A DNA stretch of 64,000 bases, taken from positions 62,001-126,000 of the forward strand of contig NZ_JAKIKY010000009.1 of assembly GCF_023349185.1 (NCBI RefSeq), written 5' to 3'. The notes beneath the pieces were generated by a model, which was not told where the DNA came from, searched no databases, and saw only the letters and a list, made by a program, of their open reading frames with translations. This stretch comes from Shewanella aquimarina. GTDB lineage: Bacteria > Pseudomonadota > Gammaproteobacteria > Enterobacterales > Shewanellaceae. Below, piece after piece: positions 36,919 to 46,915 of this stretch; position 1 is the first letter of the stretch; each line of letters opens with the position of its first letter. The translations under genes were made by a program, and so were the position numbers.

Positions 36919-38010
36919 ATGAAGATGAAAATAATATTGGCCTGTGCCCTGATGGTGTTTTCAAGCGTCAGCTCGGCCCAGCGCATCAAAGATATCGCCA
37001 ACGTGCAAGGGGTGCGTAGCAACCAGCTGATTGGCTATGGTCTGGTGGTTGGCCTGCCGGGCACAGGCGAGAAGACACGTTATACCGAGCAGACCTTTAA
37101 GACCATGCTGAAAAACTTCGGTATCAATCTGCCCGATAACTTCCGTCCTAAGATCAAGAACGTCGCCGTGGTGGCGGTGAGTGCCGACATGCCCGCCTTC
37201 ATTAAGCCGGGGCAGACACTGGACGTGACCGTATCAAGCCTGGGTGAGGCTAAGAGCCTGCGCGGCGGCACACTATTGCAGACCTTCCTCAAGGGGGTCG
37301 ACGGCAATGTTTACGCGATTGCCCAAGGCAGCATGGTGGTCAGCGGCTTCAGCGCCGAAGGGCTCGATGGCTCTAAGGTGATTCAAAATACGCCGACCGT
37401 GGGTCGTATCCCCAATGGTGCCATCGTCGAGCGTACCGTGGCGACGCCATTTTCCACCGGCGATCATCTGACCTTTAATCTGCGCCGCGCCGATTTTTCG
37501 ACGGCAAAGCGTCTCGCCGATGCTATCAATGATCTCCTGGGCCCAGGGATGGCTCGTCCACTGGATGCCGCCTCGGTGCAGGTGAGCGCGCCGCGAGATG
37601 TCTCCCAGCGAGTCTCTTTCCTGGCGACGCTGGAAAATATCGAGGTGGAACCGGCATCTGAATCGGCCAAGGTGATCGTCAATTCTCGTACCGGCACCAT
37701 AGTGGTGGGCAAAGACGTGCGGCTACTTCCTGCGGCGGTGACCCATGGCGGCCTGACGGTAACCATCGCCGAGGCGACCCAGGTGTCGCAGCCTAATCCG
37801 CTGGCAGGTGGCAATACCGTGGTTACCAGCGACAGCACCATAGATGTGTCCGAAGAAGACAACCGCATGTTCCTGTTCAACCCTGGCACTACCTTAGATG
37901 AGTTGGTCAGGGCGGTGAATCTGGTCGGCGCCGCACCTTCGGATGTATTAGCAATCTTAGAAGCGTTAAAGGTGGCAGGTGCTTTGCATGGTGAGCTTAT
38001 CATCATCTAA
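36919..38010 (+). CDS. flgI: flagellar P-ring protein FlgI
   Basis: 363 residues from the ATG at 36919, 11 bases after flgH, with AAGGAG upstream; the open frame extends to 36865 but that part overlaps flgH. Signal peptide 1-20 ('[11 protein letters not shown]'). '[30 protein letters not shown]' and C-terminal '[32 protein letters not shown]' are family signatures. Builds the periplasmic P ring with help from FlgA. Confidence 0.96.
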   Translation: MKMKIILACALMVFSSVSSAQRIKDIANVQGVRSNQLIGYGLVVGLPGTGEKTRYTEQTFKTMLKNFGINLPDNFRPKIKNVAVVAVSADMPAFIKPGQTLDVTVSSLGEAKSLRGGTLLQTFLKGVDGNVYAIAQGSMVVSGFSAEGLDGSKVIQNTPTVGRIPNGAIVERTVATPFSTGDHLTFNLRRADFSTAKRLADAINDLLGPGMARPLDAASVQVSAPRDVSQRVSFLATLENIEVEPASESAKVIVNSRTGTIVVGKDVRLLPAAVTHGGLTVTIAEATQVSQPNPLAGGNTVVTSDSTIDVSEEDNRMFLFNPGTTLDELVRAVNLVGAAPSDVLAILEALKVAGALHGELIII

Positions 38011-38057
38011 ATTTTGTCGCAGGCGAGTTAGTCGTCGCCAAGGCATCGGGACTCAAC

Positions 38058-39050
38058 ATGGATAAGCTGTCAAACGCATCGCATTTCTTGGACATAGGGG
38101 GTCTGGACTCCCTACGTGCCAAGGCGCAGAAAGATGACAAGGCGGCGCTTAAAGAGGTGGCGCAGCAGTTTGAAGGCATCTTCGTGCAGATGTTGATGAA
38201 AAGCATGCGTGATGCCAATGCGGTGTTTGAGTCCGATAGCCCCATGAACAGCCAATACACCAAGTTTTACGAGCAGATGCATGATCAACAGATGTCGGTC
38301 AATCTGTCGGACAAGGGGATGTTGGGTCTTGCTGATCTCATGGTGCAGCAGCTCTCGCCGCAGACGAGTCAGCTAACGCCGGCTTCCGTGCTGCGGGGCG
38401 GCATGGAGAGTCAGGTTACAAAGTCGGCGCCTAAGCCATTTGCTGCTAACGGTGCCGACGGTTCTGAAAAACCAATGCTACAGATACTCGATGAGGTGAT
38501 GAGCGGCAAGGTCTTGCCGTCCCAGGCGCCAACCGGGGTGGCAAATCAAGGTTTTGAGAGCCGTGAGGCGTTCGTCAAGGCTGTCTACCCTCACGCCGAG
38601 CAGGCGGCTAAGGCCCTGGGCACTCGCCCCGAGGTATTGATTGCCCAGTCGGCACTCGAGACGGGGTGGGGACAGAAGATGGTGCGCCGCGCAGACGGTC
38701 AGCCCAGCAATAACCTATTTAACATCAAGGCCGATCGCCGCTGGGAAGGCGAGCGTGCTGGCGTGAGTACCCTGGAATTTGAACATGGGGTTGCGGTGAA
38801 GCAACGCGCCGATTTCAGGGTGTATCAAGATATTAAACAAAGTTTTGACGATTTCGTCTCTTTCATTTCCGAAGGCGCTCGTTATCAGGATGCGATGGAG
38901 AAGGCCGCCAACCCTGCCGCCTTTATCCGTGGCCTGCAGGATGCCGGTTATGCCACAGACCCTGATTACGCAGACAAGGTGATCAAGGTGATGCAGACGG
39001 TAACTCAAGCCGTAAATAAAGAGCTCGGCGCCGGCATGCTTGGCAAGTGA
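38058..39050 (+). CDS. flgJ: flagellar rod-binding protein / peptidoglycan hydrolase FlgJ
   Basis: 330 residues. N-terminal rod-binding domain (~20-110: 'VAQQFEGIFVQMLMKSMRDAN'), linker, and C-terminal glucosaminidase domain (~170-320) with 'EVLIAQSALETGWGQKMV' holding the catalytic Glu, and 'NNLFNIKADRRWEG'. Cuts peptidoglycan so the rod can pass. The stop codon lies in a 12-bp direct repeat. Confidence 0.94.
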   Translation: MDKLSNASHFLDIGGLDSLRAKAQKDDKAALKEVAQQFEGIFVQMLMKSMRDANAVFESDSPMNSQYTKFYEQMHDQQMSVNLSDKGMLGLADLMVQQLSPQTSQLTPASVLRGGMESQVTKSAPKPFAANGADGSEKPMLQILDEVMSGKVLPSQAPTGVANQGFESREAFVKAVYPHAEQAAKALGTRPEVLIAQSALETGWGQKMVRRADGQPSNNLFNIKADRRWEGERAGVSTLEFEHGVAVKQRADFRVYQDIKQSFDDFVSFISEGARYQDAMEKAANPAAFIRGLQDAGYATDPDYADKVIKVMQTVTQAVNKELGAGMLGK

Positions 39051-39077
39051 TGAGTGGGGAGTGATAAGTGATGAGTG
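39045..39077. repeat. 12-bp direct repeat across the flgJ stop
   Basis: AAGTGATGAGTG occurs at 39045-39056 and again at 39066-39077. The first copy includes the flgJ stop codon. The spacer carries a near copy (GGAGTGATAAGTG), so the region is a decaying tandem repeat upstream of flgK. Confidence 0.8.
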
Positions 39078-39114
39078 CGCAATTTGAAGCAAATGCAACA
39101 AGAGGTGAAGCATA

Positions 39115-41031
39115 ATGTCGATGGATCTGCTTAATATCGCCCGTACCGGCGTGCTTGCCTCACAGTCGCAGCTGGCGGTAACCAGTAACAATATCACCAA
39201 TGCCAATACCCAGGGTTATCACCGTCAGGTCGCCGAGCAGTCTAGCCTGGAATCCCAGCGCCTTGGCAACAGCTTCTATGGCGCTGGTACCTATATTACC
39301 GACGTGAAGCGGATCTATAACGAGTATGCCGCGCGCGAGCTGCGCATTGGTCAGACGGCGCTGAGTCAGGCGCAGACCACACAGACCAAGACGAGCGAGC
39401 TCGACCAGCTGTTTTCTCAGATAGGTAAGGCTGTGCCTCAGAGCCTTAACGATCTCTTTGCCGGACTCAATAGTTTGGCGGATCTGCCTGATGATATGGG
39501 CATTCGCGGTAGCCTGCTGGGCAATGCCGATCAGATAGCCAAGGCGCTTAATCAGATGCAGTCGCAACTCGATGGTCAGATGAAACAGACCAACGATCAG
39601 ATCTCGGCCGTGACGGATCGCATCAACGAGATCAGCTCTGAACTTGGCCACATCAACCAGGAGCTGATGAAGTCTCAGGGCGCCGACATGCAGCTGCTCG
39701 ATAAGCAGGACGCCCTGATCCAAGAACTCAGCGAATATGCTCAGGTAAATGTGATCCCGCTAGAATCGGGTGCCAAGAGTATCATGCTCGGCGGCGCCGT
39801 GATGTTGGTCTCTGGTGAAGTCTCGATGCAGATGGGATCGACCACTGGTGACCCTTATGCCGGCGAGCTGCGCATTACCACCACGGCAGGCGATCAGACC
39901 TTAGTGGTCGACCCTAGCAAAATGGGTGGCAGTCTAGGCGCCTTGTTCCAATTTCGCGACGAGACACTGATCCCGGCGCAGCTGGAGATGGGTCAGCTGG
40001 CGTTGGGGATTGCCGACAGTTTTAATCAGGCTCAGGCGGCAGGTTTTGATCTTAACGGCCAGGTGGGTAGCGACCTATTTCTCGATATTAACGATCCTGC
40101 CATGTCAGTTGGCCGCGCCGGTGCTTATGAGAACAACACGGGCAATGCGGCCTTAAGGGTAAACATAGATGATGTAAATGCCCTGTCAGGTGGCAGCTAT
40201 GAGCTGACCTTTACCGCGCCGGCCACCTATGAGCTTAAGGATCTAGACACAGGCACCGTGACGCCACTTACCTTAAATGGCAGTCAGTTGACCGGTGGTG
40301 ACGGCTTTAGCATCAATATCGATTCTGGCGCCATGGCCTCCGGGGACAGATTCGAGATCCGTCCGACATCGGGCGCCGCAGCTGGCATCAAGGTGGTGAT
40401 GACAGATCCCAAGGAGATAGCCGCCGCCGCGCCTAAGATAACCCAAGATGCTGCTAATTCTGGCAATACCCAGGTGAAGCTGGTGAGCATAGATAATCGC
40501 AGCGCAGCAGGTTTTCCCCTAACCGGCAGCGAGCTGACTTTTGAGATTGATACCGCGGCAAATACCTTCGAGGTGTTCGATGCGGCGGGCAACTCTCTCG
40601 GCGCCCCGGCAGCCTTTACGCCGCCATCTATCAGTGCCTATGGCTTCACCTTCGAGTTGGATAGCAGCGCACCGGCCACAGACAGATTTACCTTCGATCT
40701 CAGCTTCGCCGAAGGAGATAACACCAACGCAGTAGCCATGGCTAAGCTCGCGGAAACCAAGCTGATGAACAGTGGCGGCTCGACCCTTGCGGATGTGTAT
40801 GAAAATACCAAGTTGCAGGTGGGCGGTAAGGCAAAGGCGGCCGAGGTGGCCTTTGGTTCGGCCGAAGCCGTTTATTCCCAGGCCTATACCCGGGTGCAGA
40901 GTGAGTCGGGCGTAAACCTAGACGAAGAGGCCGCCAATTTGATGCGTTTTCAACAGTCTTATCAGGCATCGGCCCGGATCATGACCACGGCCACAGAAAT
41001 TTTTGACACCCTCTTTAGTTCGGTGAGATAG
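39115..41031 (+). CDS. flgK: hook-filament junction protein FlgK (HAP1)
   Basis: 638 residues. N-terminal 'MDLLNIARTGVLASQSQLAVTSNNITNANTQGYHRQ' and C-terminal 'SGVNLDEEAANLMRFQQSYQASARIMTTATEIFDTLF' are diagnostic. The central part (~330-560) is a variable beta-rich insertion. Cytoplasmic chaperone FlgN handles it before export. The upstream 64-base gap has no clear promoter, so it is probably cotranscribed from flgFGHIJ. Confidence 0.95.
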   Translation: MSMDLLNIARTGVLASQSQLAVTSNNITNANTQGYHRQVAEQSSLESQRLGNSFYGAGTYITDVKRIYNEYAARELRIGQTALSQAQTTQTKTSELDQLFSQIGKAVPQSLNDLFAGLNSLADLPDDMGIRGSLLGNADQIAKALNQMQSQLDGQMKQTNDQISAVTDRINEISSELGHINQELMKSQGADMQLLDKQDALIQELSEYAQVNVIPLESGAKSIMLGGAVMLVSGEVSMQMGSTTGDPYAGELRITTTAGDQTLVVDPSKMGGSLGALFQFRDETLIPAQLEMGQLALGIADSFNQAQAAGFDLNGQVGSDLFLDINDPAMSVGRAGAYENNTGNAALRVNIDDVNALSGGSYELTFTAPATYELKDLDTGTVTPLTLNGSQLTGGDGFSINIDSGAMASGDRFEIRPTSGAAAGIKVVMTDPKEIAAAAPKITQDAANSGNTQVKLVSIDNRSAAGFPLTGSELTFEIDTAANTFEVFDAAGNSLGAPAAFTPPSISAYGFTFELDSSAPATDRFTFDLSFAEGDNTNAVAMAKLAETKLMNSGGSTLADVYENTKLQVGGKAKAAEVAFGSAEAVYSQAYTRVQSESGVNLDEEAANLMRFQQSYQASARIMTTATEIFDTLFSSVR

Positions 41032-41042
41032 GAGCCTTAACT

Positions 41043-42227
41043 ATGCGGATCTCAACGGCGCAGATGTTTCAACAGAACATCAACAGTGTGCTTAACAAGC
41101 AATCGGCGACCAGCAAGATCATCGATCAGATTGCCAGCGGCAAGAGGGTGAATACTGCTGGGGACGACCCTGTGGCTGCTATCGGTATCGATAACCTGAA
41201 TCAGCAGAACGCCCTGGTCGATCAGTTTATGAAGAATATCGACTATGCCACCAACCGTCTGGCCTTGACCGAGAGCAAGCTCGGCACGGCAGAAACCCTA
41301 ACCGGCTCGGTTAGAGAGCAGATCCTGCGTGCAGTGAATGGCAGCCTGTCGGATTCTGAGCGGCAAATGATTGCCGATGAGCTTAAGGGTACATTGGAGG
41401 AGCTCGTTTCGGTGGCCAATACCAAAGATGAATCGGGCAACTATATGTTTTCAGGTTATGAAACCGGTAAGCAGCCCTTTGCATTTGATGCGGCCGGTAA
41501 CGTGGTCTACAGCGGTGACAGTGGGGTGCGCGAAGCCATAGTGGCATCTGGCGTCACCCTAGGGACGAATATCCCAGGCGATCAAGCCTTTATGAATGGA
41601 CCTTCCGGCCTTGGCGACTTTAGCGCCAATTATTCGACGGGTCAGGTAGGAGATTTTCGGGTGCTGAGCGCTACTAACAGTAACCCGGCCGCACTCGATA
41701 CATATAGCTTTACCATGAATGGTACAACCCTTGAGGTTCGAGATTCGTCCGCGACTCTGGTCACGACGGTTCCTGGTTTCGATGCCGCCGATCCTATTAG
41801 CTTCAGCGGTATCGAGGTGAAACTCGATGGCCAGCCTGCCCCTGGGGATACCTTTAGTATCACGCCGCAATCCCAGGTGAGCGTCTTCGATACCATCAGT
41901 CAGGCAATCACTCTGCTCGAAGATCCTAATAAGGTGAATACTCCCCAAGGTAAAGCTGAGTTGGCACAGATGTTGAATAATATCGATAGTGGTGTCAATC
42001 AGTTGAGCATTGCCCGGGGAGAAGCCGGTAATAGCTTGAAGCAGATTGAGCGTTACAGTTCGACCCATGTGGAAGAGAAACTGGTGAACAGTTCGGCGCT
42101 CTCAATGCTGGAAGATTTGGATTATGCCTCGGCGATAACTGAGCTCGAGAAACAACAGTTGGCCTTAAATGCCGTATCGAGTGTGTTTAGCAAAGTCGGG
42201 TCGACGACACTTTTTGATTATATCTAA
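41043..42227 (+). CDS. flgL: hook-filament junction protein FlgL (HAP3)
   Basis: 394 residues. 'MRISTAQMFQQNINSVLNKQSATSKIIDQIASGKRVNTAGDDPVAA' pattern and C-terminal 'LDYASAITELEKQQLALNAVSSVFSKVGSTTLFDYI' match FlgL. Joins FlgK to the flagellin filament. Starts 11 bases after flgK. Confidence 0.95.
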   Translation: MRISTAQMFQQNINSVLNKQSATSKIIDQIASGKRVNTAGDDPVAAIGIDNLNQQNALVDQFMKNIDYATNRLALTESKLGTAETLTGSVREQILRAVNGSLSDSERQMIADELKGTLEELVSVANTKDESGNYMFSGYETGKQPFAFDAAGNVVYSGDSGVREAIVASGVTLGTNIPGDQAFMNGPSGLGDFSANYSTGQVGDFRVLSATNSNPAALDTYSFTMNGTTLEVRDSSATLVTTVPGFDAADPISFSGIEVKLDGQPAPGDTFSITPQSQVSVFDTISQAITLLEDPNKVNTPQGKAELAQMLNNIDSGVNQLSIARGEAGNSLKQIERYSSTHVEEKLVNSSALSMLEDLDYASAITELEKQQLALNAVSSVFSKVGSTTLFDYI

Positions 42228-42268
42228 ACGGGCTCAGGCCTTTGACAAACTTAACTTCTAATTTATTA

Positions 42269-42288
42269 GCCAAGCTCAACGTCTTGGC
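42269..42288. other. small hairpin in the leader of the first flagellin
   Basis: GCCAAG (42269-42274) and CTTGGC (42283-42288) pair in the ~85-base gap upstream of the first flagellin, 27 bases before its ATG. It could act as a terminator for flgL or as a translation control; neither is shown. Confidence 0.35.
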
Positions 42289-42314
42289 AGTGCAACCAAG
42301 AAGAGGAAAACACA

Positions 42315-43136
42315 ATGGCTATTAATGTTAATACCAATGTCACATCGATGAAGGCGCAGAAGAACCTAAATACTTCTTCTCAAAACCTGGCAACCTCAAT
42401 GGAGCGTTTGTCGAGCGGTCTTCGCATCAACAGTGCGAAAGATGATGCTGCGGGTCTTGCGATCTCGAACCGTCTGAACTCTCAGGTTCGCGGTCTTGAG
42501 GTCGGTATGCGTAATGCTAACGACGCTATCTCTATCGCGCAGATCTCTGAAGGTGCGATGCAAGAGCAGACCAACATGCTGCAGCGTATGCGTGATCTGT
42601 CGATTCAATCTGAAAACGGCGCCAACAGCACTGCCGACTTACAAGCGTTGAAAGATGAGATGGACCAGCTTGCAGAAGAGATCACGGCGATCGGTAACAG
42701 TACTGCCTTTGGTAATACCAAGTTGCTGACGGGTGAGTTTTCTGCCGGTAAGCTGTTCCAGGTAGGTCACCAGGATGGTGAAGATGTCACTATCTCTGTG
42801 GGTACGTTGAACGCCGGTGTATTGTCGGTGAACAGCCTTACTGTGTTAACCTCAGCTGGCCGAGATGCTGCCATCGGTAAGATTGATGCGGCTATTAAGG
42901 TGATTGACACTCAGCGCGCCAAATTAGGTGCGGTGCAAAATCGTCTGGCCCATAACATCAGTAACAGCGCTAACACCCAGGCCAACGTTGCCGATGCTAA
43001 GAGTCGTATCGTGGATGTAGATTTCGCTAAAGAAACTTCGACCATGACCAAGAATCAGGTGCTGCAGCAGACAGGTTCTGCCATGCTCGCCCAGGCTAAC
43101 CAGTTGCCTCAGGTTGCCCTGTCACTACTGGGTTAA
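42315..43136 (+). CDS. flaA: flagellin, first copy
   Basis: 273 residues with the conserved D0/D1 ends ('[22 protein letters not shown]', '[23 protein letters not shown]', and C-terminal '[25 protein letters not shown]') and a short variable centre (~140-205), as in other Shewanella flagellins. AGAGGA precedes ATG. It differs from the second flagellin mainly in the centre. No convincing sigma-28 or sigma-54 box lies directly upstream, so expression may be weaker or depend on the flgL transcript. Likely a glycosylation target. Confidence 0.95.
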   Translation: MAINVNTNVTSMKAQKNLNTSSQNLATSMERLSSGLRINSAKDDAAGLAISNRLNSQVRGLEVGMRNANDAISIAQISEGAMQEQTNMLQRMRDLSIQSENGANSTADLQALKDEMDQLAEEITAIGNSTAFGNTKLLTGEFSAGKLFQVGHQDGEDVTISVGTLNAGVLSVNSLTVLTSAGRDAAIGKIDAAIKVIDTQRAKLGAVQNRLAHNISNSANTQANVADAKSRIVDVDFAKETSTMTKNQVLQQTGSAMLAQANQLPQVALSLLG

Positions 43137-43158
43137 TGCCTCTGGGTTAGTCGACAAG

Positions 43159-43192
43159 AAACGGTGCAGACTAGTTTTTGCACCGTTTTTGT
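43159..43192 (+). terminator. rho-independent terminator after the first flagellin
   Basis: 10-bp stem AAACGGTGCA / TGCACCGTTT followed by TTTGTT, 23 bases after the stop codon. Confidence 0.88.
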
Positions 43193-43264
43193 TACTTTTT
43201 CGCGCGTTAAGCTATTGATATATAACAGCTATAAAAAATAGCCTATTTTTTATAAAAAATTTTC

Positions 43265-43291
43265 TAAAGATCGAAAACCCTCTGCCGCTAA
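43265..43291 (+). promoter_or_regulatory. sigma-28 (FliA) promoter of the second flagellin
   Basis: TAAAGATC, 11 bases, then GCCGCTAA: close to the consensus TAAAGTTT-N11-GCCGATAA. Expected start near 43299, ~72 bases before the ATG. FlgM in this window would control it. Confidence 0.88.
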
Positions 43292-43370
43292 ATATACTGT
43301 AACCCAGTAAGACCGGCCTGGCTTAAGTAGACAGGCTTAGTTTTAAGCCAGGTATAAAGAGGAATCGATT

Positions 43371-44189
43371 ATGGCTATTACAGTAAACACTAACGTAACA
43401 TCTCTAAAAGCACAGAAAAACCTAAATGCTTCTAGCGGCAACCTAGCGACCTCTATGGAGCGTCTATCAAGTGGTCTTCGCATCAACAGTGCGAAAGACG
43501 ATGCTGCCGGTCTTGCGATTTCGAACCGTCTGAACTCTCAGGTTCGTGGTCTTGAAGTTGGTATGCGTAACGCTAACGACGCTATCTCTATCGCGCAGAT
43601 CTCTGAAGGTGCAATGCAAGAGCAGACTAACATGCTGCAACGTATGCGTGACCTGACTATCCAGTCTGAAAACGGTGCGAACAGCGCAGATGACTTAGCC
43701 GCTCTGAAAGCTGAAATGGATCAGCTGGCCTTAGAAATCACCGAAATTGGTAACAACACTGCATTTGGTAACACCAAGCTGCTTGATGGTTCTTTCTCAG
43801 CAGGTAAGAGCTTCCAGGTTGGTCACCAAGACGGCGAAGATATCACTGTTAAGGTGGGCACTTCAGATGCGACCTCTCTAGGTGTTAATGCTCTGACTAA
43901 CGCGACTTCTGCAAACCGTGGTTCGGCTCTAGCAGCTATCGATGCGGCAATCACCACTATTGATACACAGCGTGCAGAACTTGGTGCGATTCAGAACCGT
44001 CTAGCGCACAACATCAGCAACAGCGCTAACACTCAGGCTAACGTAGCCGACGCTAAGAGCCGTATCGTAGACGTGGATTTCGCGAAAGAAACCTCTGCTA
44101 TGACTAAGAACCAAGTGCTTCAGCAAACCGGTTCAGCTATGCTAGCTCAAGCTAACCAGCTGCCACAGGTTGCCCTATCACTACTCTAA
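43371..44189 (+). CDS. flaB: flagellin, second copy (probably major)
   Basis: 272 residues, near identical to the first flagellin at both ends ('[23 protein letters not shown]', '[30 protein letters not shown]'). Codons are shifted to a strongly biased set (many CTA, GCT, AAC, GAC, GTA) compared with neighbours, as expected for a very highly expressed gene. Behind a clear sigma-28 promoter and AGAGGA-type ribosome-binding site. I infer it is the main filament subunit. Confidence 0.95.
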   Translation: MAITVNTNVTSLKAQKNLNASSGNLATSMERLSSGLRINSAKDDAAGLAISNRLNSQVRGLEVGMRNANDAISIAQISEGAMQEQTNMLQRMRDLTIQSENGANSADDLAALKAEMDQLALEITEIGNNTAFGNTKLLDGSFSAGKSFQVGHQDGEDITVKVGTSDATSLGVNALTNATSANRGSALAAIDAAITTIDTQRAELGAIQNRLAHNISNSANTQANVADAKSRIVDVDFAKETSAMTKNQVLQQTGSAMLAQANQLPQVALSLL

Positions 44190-44223
44190 TAGAGTAATGG
44201 GTTAGACCGAGTTTGATGAAGAT

Positions 44224-44251
44224 AAGGGAGGTTCGGCGACGGATCTCCCTT
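44224..44251 (+). terminator. weak terminator after the second flagellin
   Basis: 7-bp stem AAGGGAG / CTCCCTT with a 14-base loop; followed by CGTGATTTT. Probably partial, allowing readthrough to flaG. Confidence 0.45.
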
Positions 44252-44293
44252 TCGTGATTTTAAGGATAAATTAACGAAGTAGAGGTACAGGTC

Positions 44294-44683
44294 ATGGATA
44301 TTAATACCGTTAATTCATCGAATGCTACAGCTGCTAAAATTGATATAGGCATGACGCCCGTTAAAGCAAATGCGGCAGAGGATGTGGAATTAGCTAAAGG
44401 TTCGATAAAGGCAGTCGAGCAGAGCAATCAAGCCGAAGCGGCAGAGGCCGAAGAGCAATCGCCAGAAGCTATGCAGAAGCTGGTCGAAGAGATGTCAAAT
44501 ATGATGTCTGTGATGCGCAAGGGATTAGCCTTTAAGATTGACGAAGATTCTGGCACAAATATTGTTAGCGTTATGGATATTGATTCGGGTGATGTTATCC
44601 GTCAAATTCCAAACGAAGAAGCATTGAAGTTGGCGCAGAAACTTTCTGAAGTCACTGGATTATTAATGAAAACTGAAGCTTAA
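44294..44683 (+). CDS. flaG: flagellar protein FlaG
   Basis: 129 residues. The N-terminal half is low-complexity Ala/Glu/Ser-rich; the C-terminal half has the FlaG motif 'MMSVMRKGLAFKIDEDSGTNIVSVMDIDSGDVIRQIPNEEALKLAQKL'. FlaG influences filament length or cap behaviour in polar-flagellated bacteria. First gene of flaG-fliD-fliT-fliS. Confidence 0.93.
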   Translation: MDINTVNSSNATAAKIDIGMTPVKANAAEDVELAKGSIKAVEQSNQAEAAEAEEQSPEAMQKLVEEMSNMMSVMRKGLAFKIDEDSGTNIVSVMDIDSGDVIRQIPNEEALKLAQKLSEVTGLLMKTEA

Positions 44684-44712
44684 GCTTCAGCCGGCGTTGA
44701 GTAGAGGTAGTT

Positions 44713-46086
44713 ATGGCATTAACAGCAACAGGCATAGGTTCAGGGCTTGATATCAACACGATTGTGGGGGTGCTGGTTGATGCTGAGAAGGTGCCCAAAG
44801 AAGCGATCTTCAATAAGACAGAAGACACCATAGATGCGAAAGTCTCTGCCATGGGCTCGCTAAAGAGTGCACTGTCTAGTTTTCAGGATGCGCTTGAAAA
44901 ACTCAAAGATGGTAGCAGCTTAAACCAACGTCAGGTTTCAACCGGTGACAGTAGCTACTTTACGGCCACTGCCGATAAGAATGCGCAGACGGGTAGCTAT
45001 AACATAGTGGTTGAGCAACTCGCCCAGCGTCACAAGGTGGCTGGTGCCTTCACGGCCGATGCCAGCGCCGCGGTCGGTGAGGGGAGCTTGGGCTTCACGG
45101 TCAACGGCCAAAGTTTCTCGGTCGATGTGGCCGCTGGAGACTCACTATCGGCCATAGCCGATAAGATAAACAGCGCCGATGACAATGTCGGGGTGACTGC
45201 TACCATAGTGACCACAGATGGCGGTAGCCGTCTGGTGATCAGCTCAGATACCGAAGGGACGGATAACAACATCAGTGTTACCGCCACAGATACAACTGGT
45301 ACAGGCCTTAGCGACATGTTTGGCGCGGGCAACTTAAGCGAAGTACAGGCCGCTAAAGAGTCGATTGTCTACATCGATGGCCAGAAGCTACAGTCGCAAA
45401 CCAATGAAATCAAGAATGCCATTGCCGGTGTGACACTGAATCTCACCGATGCCGATCTTAATAAGACCTCGGTACTTAAGATTGAGTTAGACGAAGACGC
45501 CGTAAAAGAAAATGTTCAGGGCTTTGTCGACGCCTATAACAGCCTGATGAGCACCATAGACAAGGTTTCGTCCTATGATGCCGACAAAGAGAAAGCTTCG
45601 GCGCTCCAGGGGGATTCGATGATACGTTCGATCGAATCTCAGATGCGCAACATGATCTCTAATCGCATCGATCTGGGAGGCGGACAGTCGGTAGCCCTCT
45701 ATGATATCGGTATCGAGGCGGATCGCTACGGTAAGCTGTCGGTCGATAGCACTAAGCTGGACAAAGCCATCAGCGAAGATATGAGCAGTATCGAAGGCCT
45801 ATTTGCAACCGATACGACAGGTTTGGCTAATAGGTTAGATTCCTTGGTCAATGGTTACGTAAAGAGTGGCGGCCTGATCGATTCTCGCAACAATGCCTAT
45901 ACCGCCGATAAGAAGCGCTTAGATGAGCAGCGTGAAGCCTTTTCTCTGAAAATGGAACAGTTACAAGCCCGTCTGTTTAAGCAATTTAATGCGATGGACC
46001 TGGTTGTCGGTAAATTAAATCAACAGTCTGCTGGTATCGTTAATGGGCTGAATTCTCTGCCTGGCGTGATTTCTCAGAAGGGCTAA
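44713..46086 (+). CDS. fliD: filament cap protein FliD (HAP2)
   Basis: 457 residues. N-terminal 'ATGIGSGLDINTIVGVLVDAEKVPKEAIFNK' (FliD_N), central domain, and C-terminal FliD_C ('SGGLIDSRNNAYTADKKRLDEQREAFSLKMEQLQARLFKQFNAMD'-type coiled coil ending). It caps the filament and inserts flagellin. A GTTATG-type start 29 bases after flaG. Confidence 0.95.
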   Translation: MALTATGIGSGLDINTIVGVLVDAEKVPKEAIFNKTEDTIDAKVSAMGSLKSALSSFQDALEKLKDGSSLNQRQVSTGDSSYFTATADKNAQTGSYNIVVEQLAQRHKVAGAFTADASAAVGEGSLGFTVNGQSFSVDVAAGDSLSAIADKINSADDNVGVTATIVTTDGGSRLVISSDTEGTDNNISVTATDTTGTGLSDMFGAGNLSEVQAAKESIVYIDGQKLQSQTNEIKNAIAGVTLNLTDADLNKTSVLKIELDEDAVKENVQGFVDAYNSLMSTIDKVSSYDADKEKASALQGDSMIRSIESQMRNMISNRIDLGGGQSVALYDIGIEADRYGKLSVDSTKLDKAISEDMSSIEGLFATDTTGLANRLDSLVNGYVKSGGLIDSRNNAYTADKKRLDEQREAFSLKMEQLQARLFKQFNAMDLVVGKLNQQSAGIVNGLNSLPGVISQKG

Positions 46087-46092
46087 TCAATA

Positions 46093-46434
46093 GTGTTGCA
46101 AGAAGGAAGTGCATTGGAGTCTTTAGATAAGTTAAATGAAGACATTACTCAGGTCATGCAGCATCTGGAACAAATACCTGCCGAACAGGAAGATGCTGAT
46201 GAGTTGGTATCAAATTTGCTTGACTTGGTTGGTCAGCGTCAACTTTTACTCGATAAGGTGCTCGCCTCACCTAAAGAGGAAGACAGGGCCCTATTACAGT
46301 CCCAGCTGGAATTGACCAGCAGCTTTACCACGCAGGCCGTAAACCTGTTAAAGCATCGTCAGGAATTACTGCATGTCGGACGTAAGAGTCAGCGCCAACT
46401 TAATGTTTACAAGTCTATAGATGCAGAAAGGTAG
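46093..46434 (+). CDS. small FliT-like flagellar chaperone (FlaI/FliT position)
   Basis: 113 residues, helical and charged, GTG start 6 bases after fliD. Between fliD and fliS, where FliT (FliD chaperone) or Vibrio FlaI is found. The sequence has the low-similarity FliT helix pattern ('ALESLDKLNEDITQVMQHLEQIPAEQEDADEL'), weakly conserved in this family, so the assignment rests mainly on position and size. Confidence 0.7.
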   Translation: MLQEGSALESLDKLNEDITQVMQHLEQIPAEQEDADELVSNLLDLVGQRQLLLDKVLASPKEEDRALLQSQLELTSSFTTQAVNLLKHRQELLHVGRKSQRQLNVYKSIDAER

Positions 46435-46440
46435 GTTTTT

Positions 46441-46851
46441 ATGAGAAAGTCACTGCAGTCATATCGCAAGGTGTCTTTAGAGAGCGAAATCTCTGTCGCT
46501 TCACCACACCGTATCATTCAGATGATGTTTGAAGGTGCGCTTCAACGATTGGCACAGAGTCGTTATGCAATAGAAAACAATGATATAGAGAACAAGGGTA
46601 TCTATATCGGCAAGGCCATTGGCATCATTACCGGACTCAACAACAGCCTGAATATGGAAGCAGGGGGCGAGATCGCCAGTAACCTTAGCGACCTCTATGA
46701 TTTCATGCTGCGTAAGCTCTCTGAGGCCAACATGAATAACGATGTGCAGGCGATCGATGATGTGAGTGAAATCATCCGTACCATCAAGGAAGGGTGGGAC
46801 GCCATTCCCCAAAATGAGCACCATCTAGCGTCACACACAGAGGCAATTTAA
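46441..46851 (+). CDS. fliS: flagellin export chaperone FliS
   Basis: 136 residues. 'SYRKVSLESEISVASPHRIIQMMFEGALQRLAQSRYAIENN' with family sequence 'ASPHRIIQMMFEGAL', then 'KGIYIGKAIGIITGLNNSLNMEAGGEIASNLSDLYDFML' typical of FliS. Binds flagellin C-terminus in the cytoplasm. Starts 6 bases after the FliT-like gene and ends the operon. Confidence 0.95.
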   Translation: MRKSLQSYRKVSLESEISVASPHRIIQMMFEGALQRLAQSRYAIENNDIENKGIYIGKAIGIITGLNNSLNMEAGGEIASNLSDLYDFMLRKLSEANMNNDVQAIDDVSEIIRTIKEGWDAIPQNEHHLASHTEAI

Positions 46852-46886
46852 TCGTCTCGACTATCTTTCTGAACAACAACTTTTTG

Positions 46887-46912
46887 TCAGGCGTCAAACG
46901 ATTGGCGCCTGA
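46887..46912 (+). terminator. weak terminator hairpin after fliS
   Basis: TCAGGCG / CGCCTGA stem (7 bp) with a 12-base loop; only a loose T-rich sequence follows. Confidence 0.45.
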
Positions 46913-46915
46913 TGC

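Noticed and set aside
42225..42250. Sigma-28-like box upstream of the first flagellin
   Set aside because: TAAA is present but the -10 part (GACAAACT) does not match GCCGATAA.
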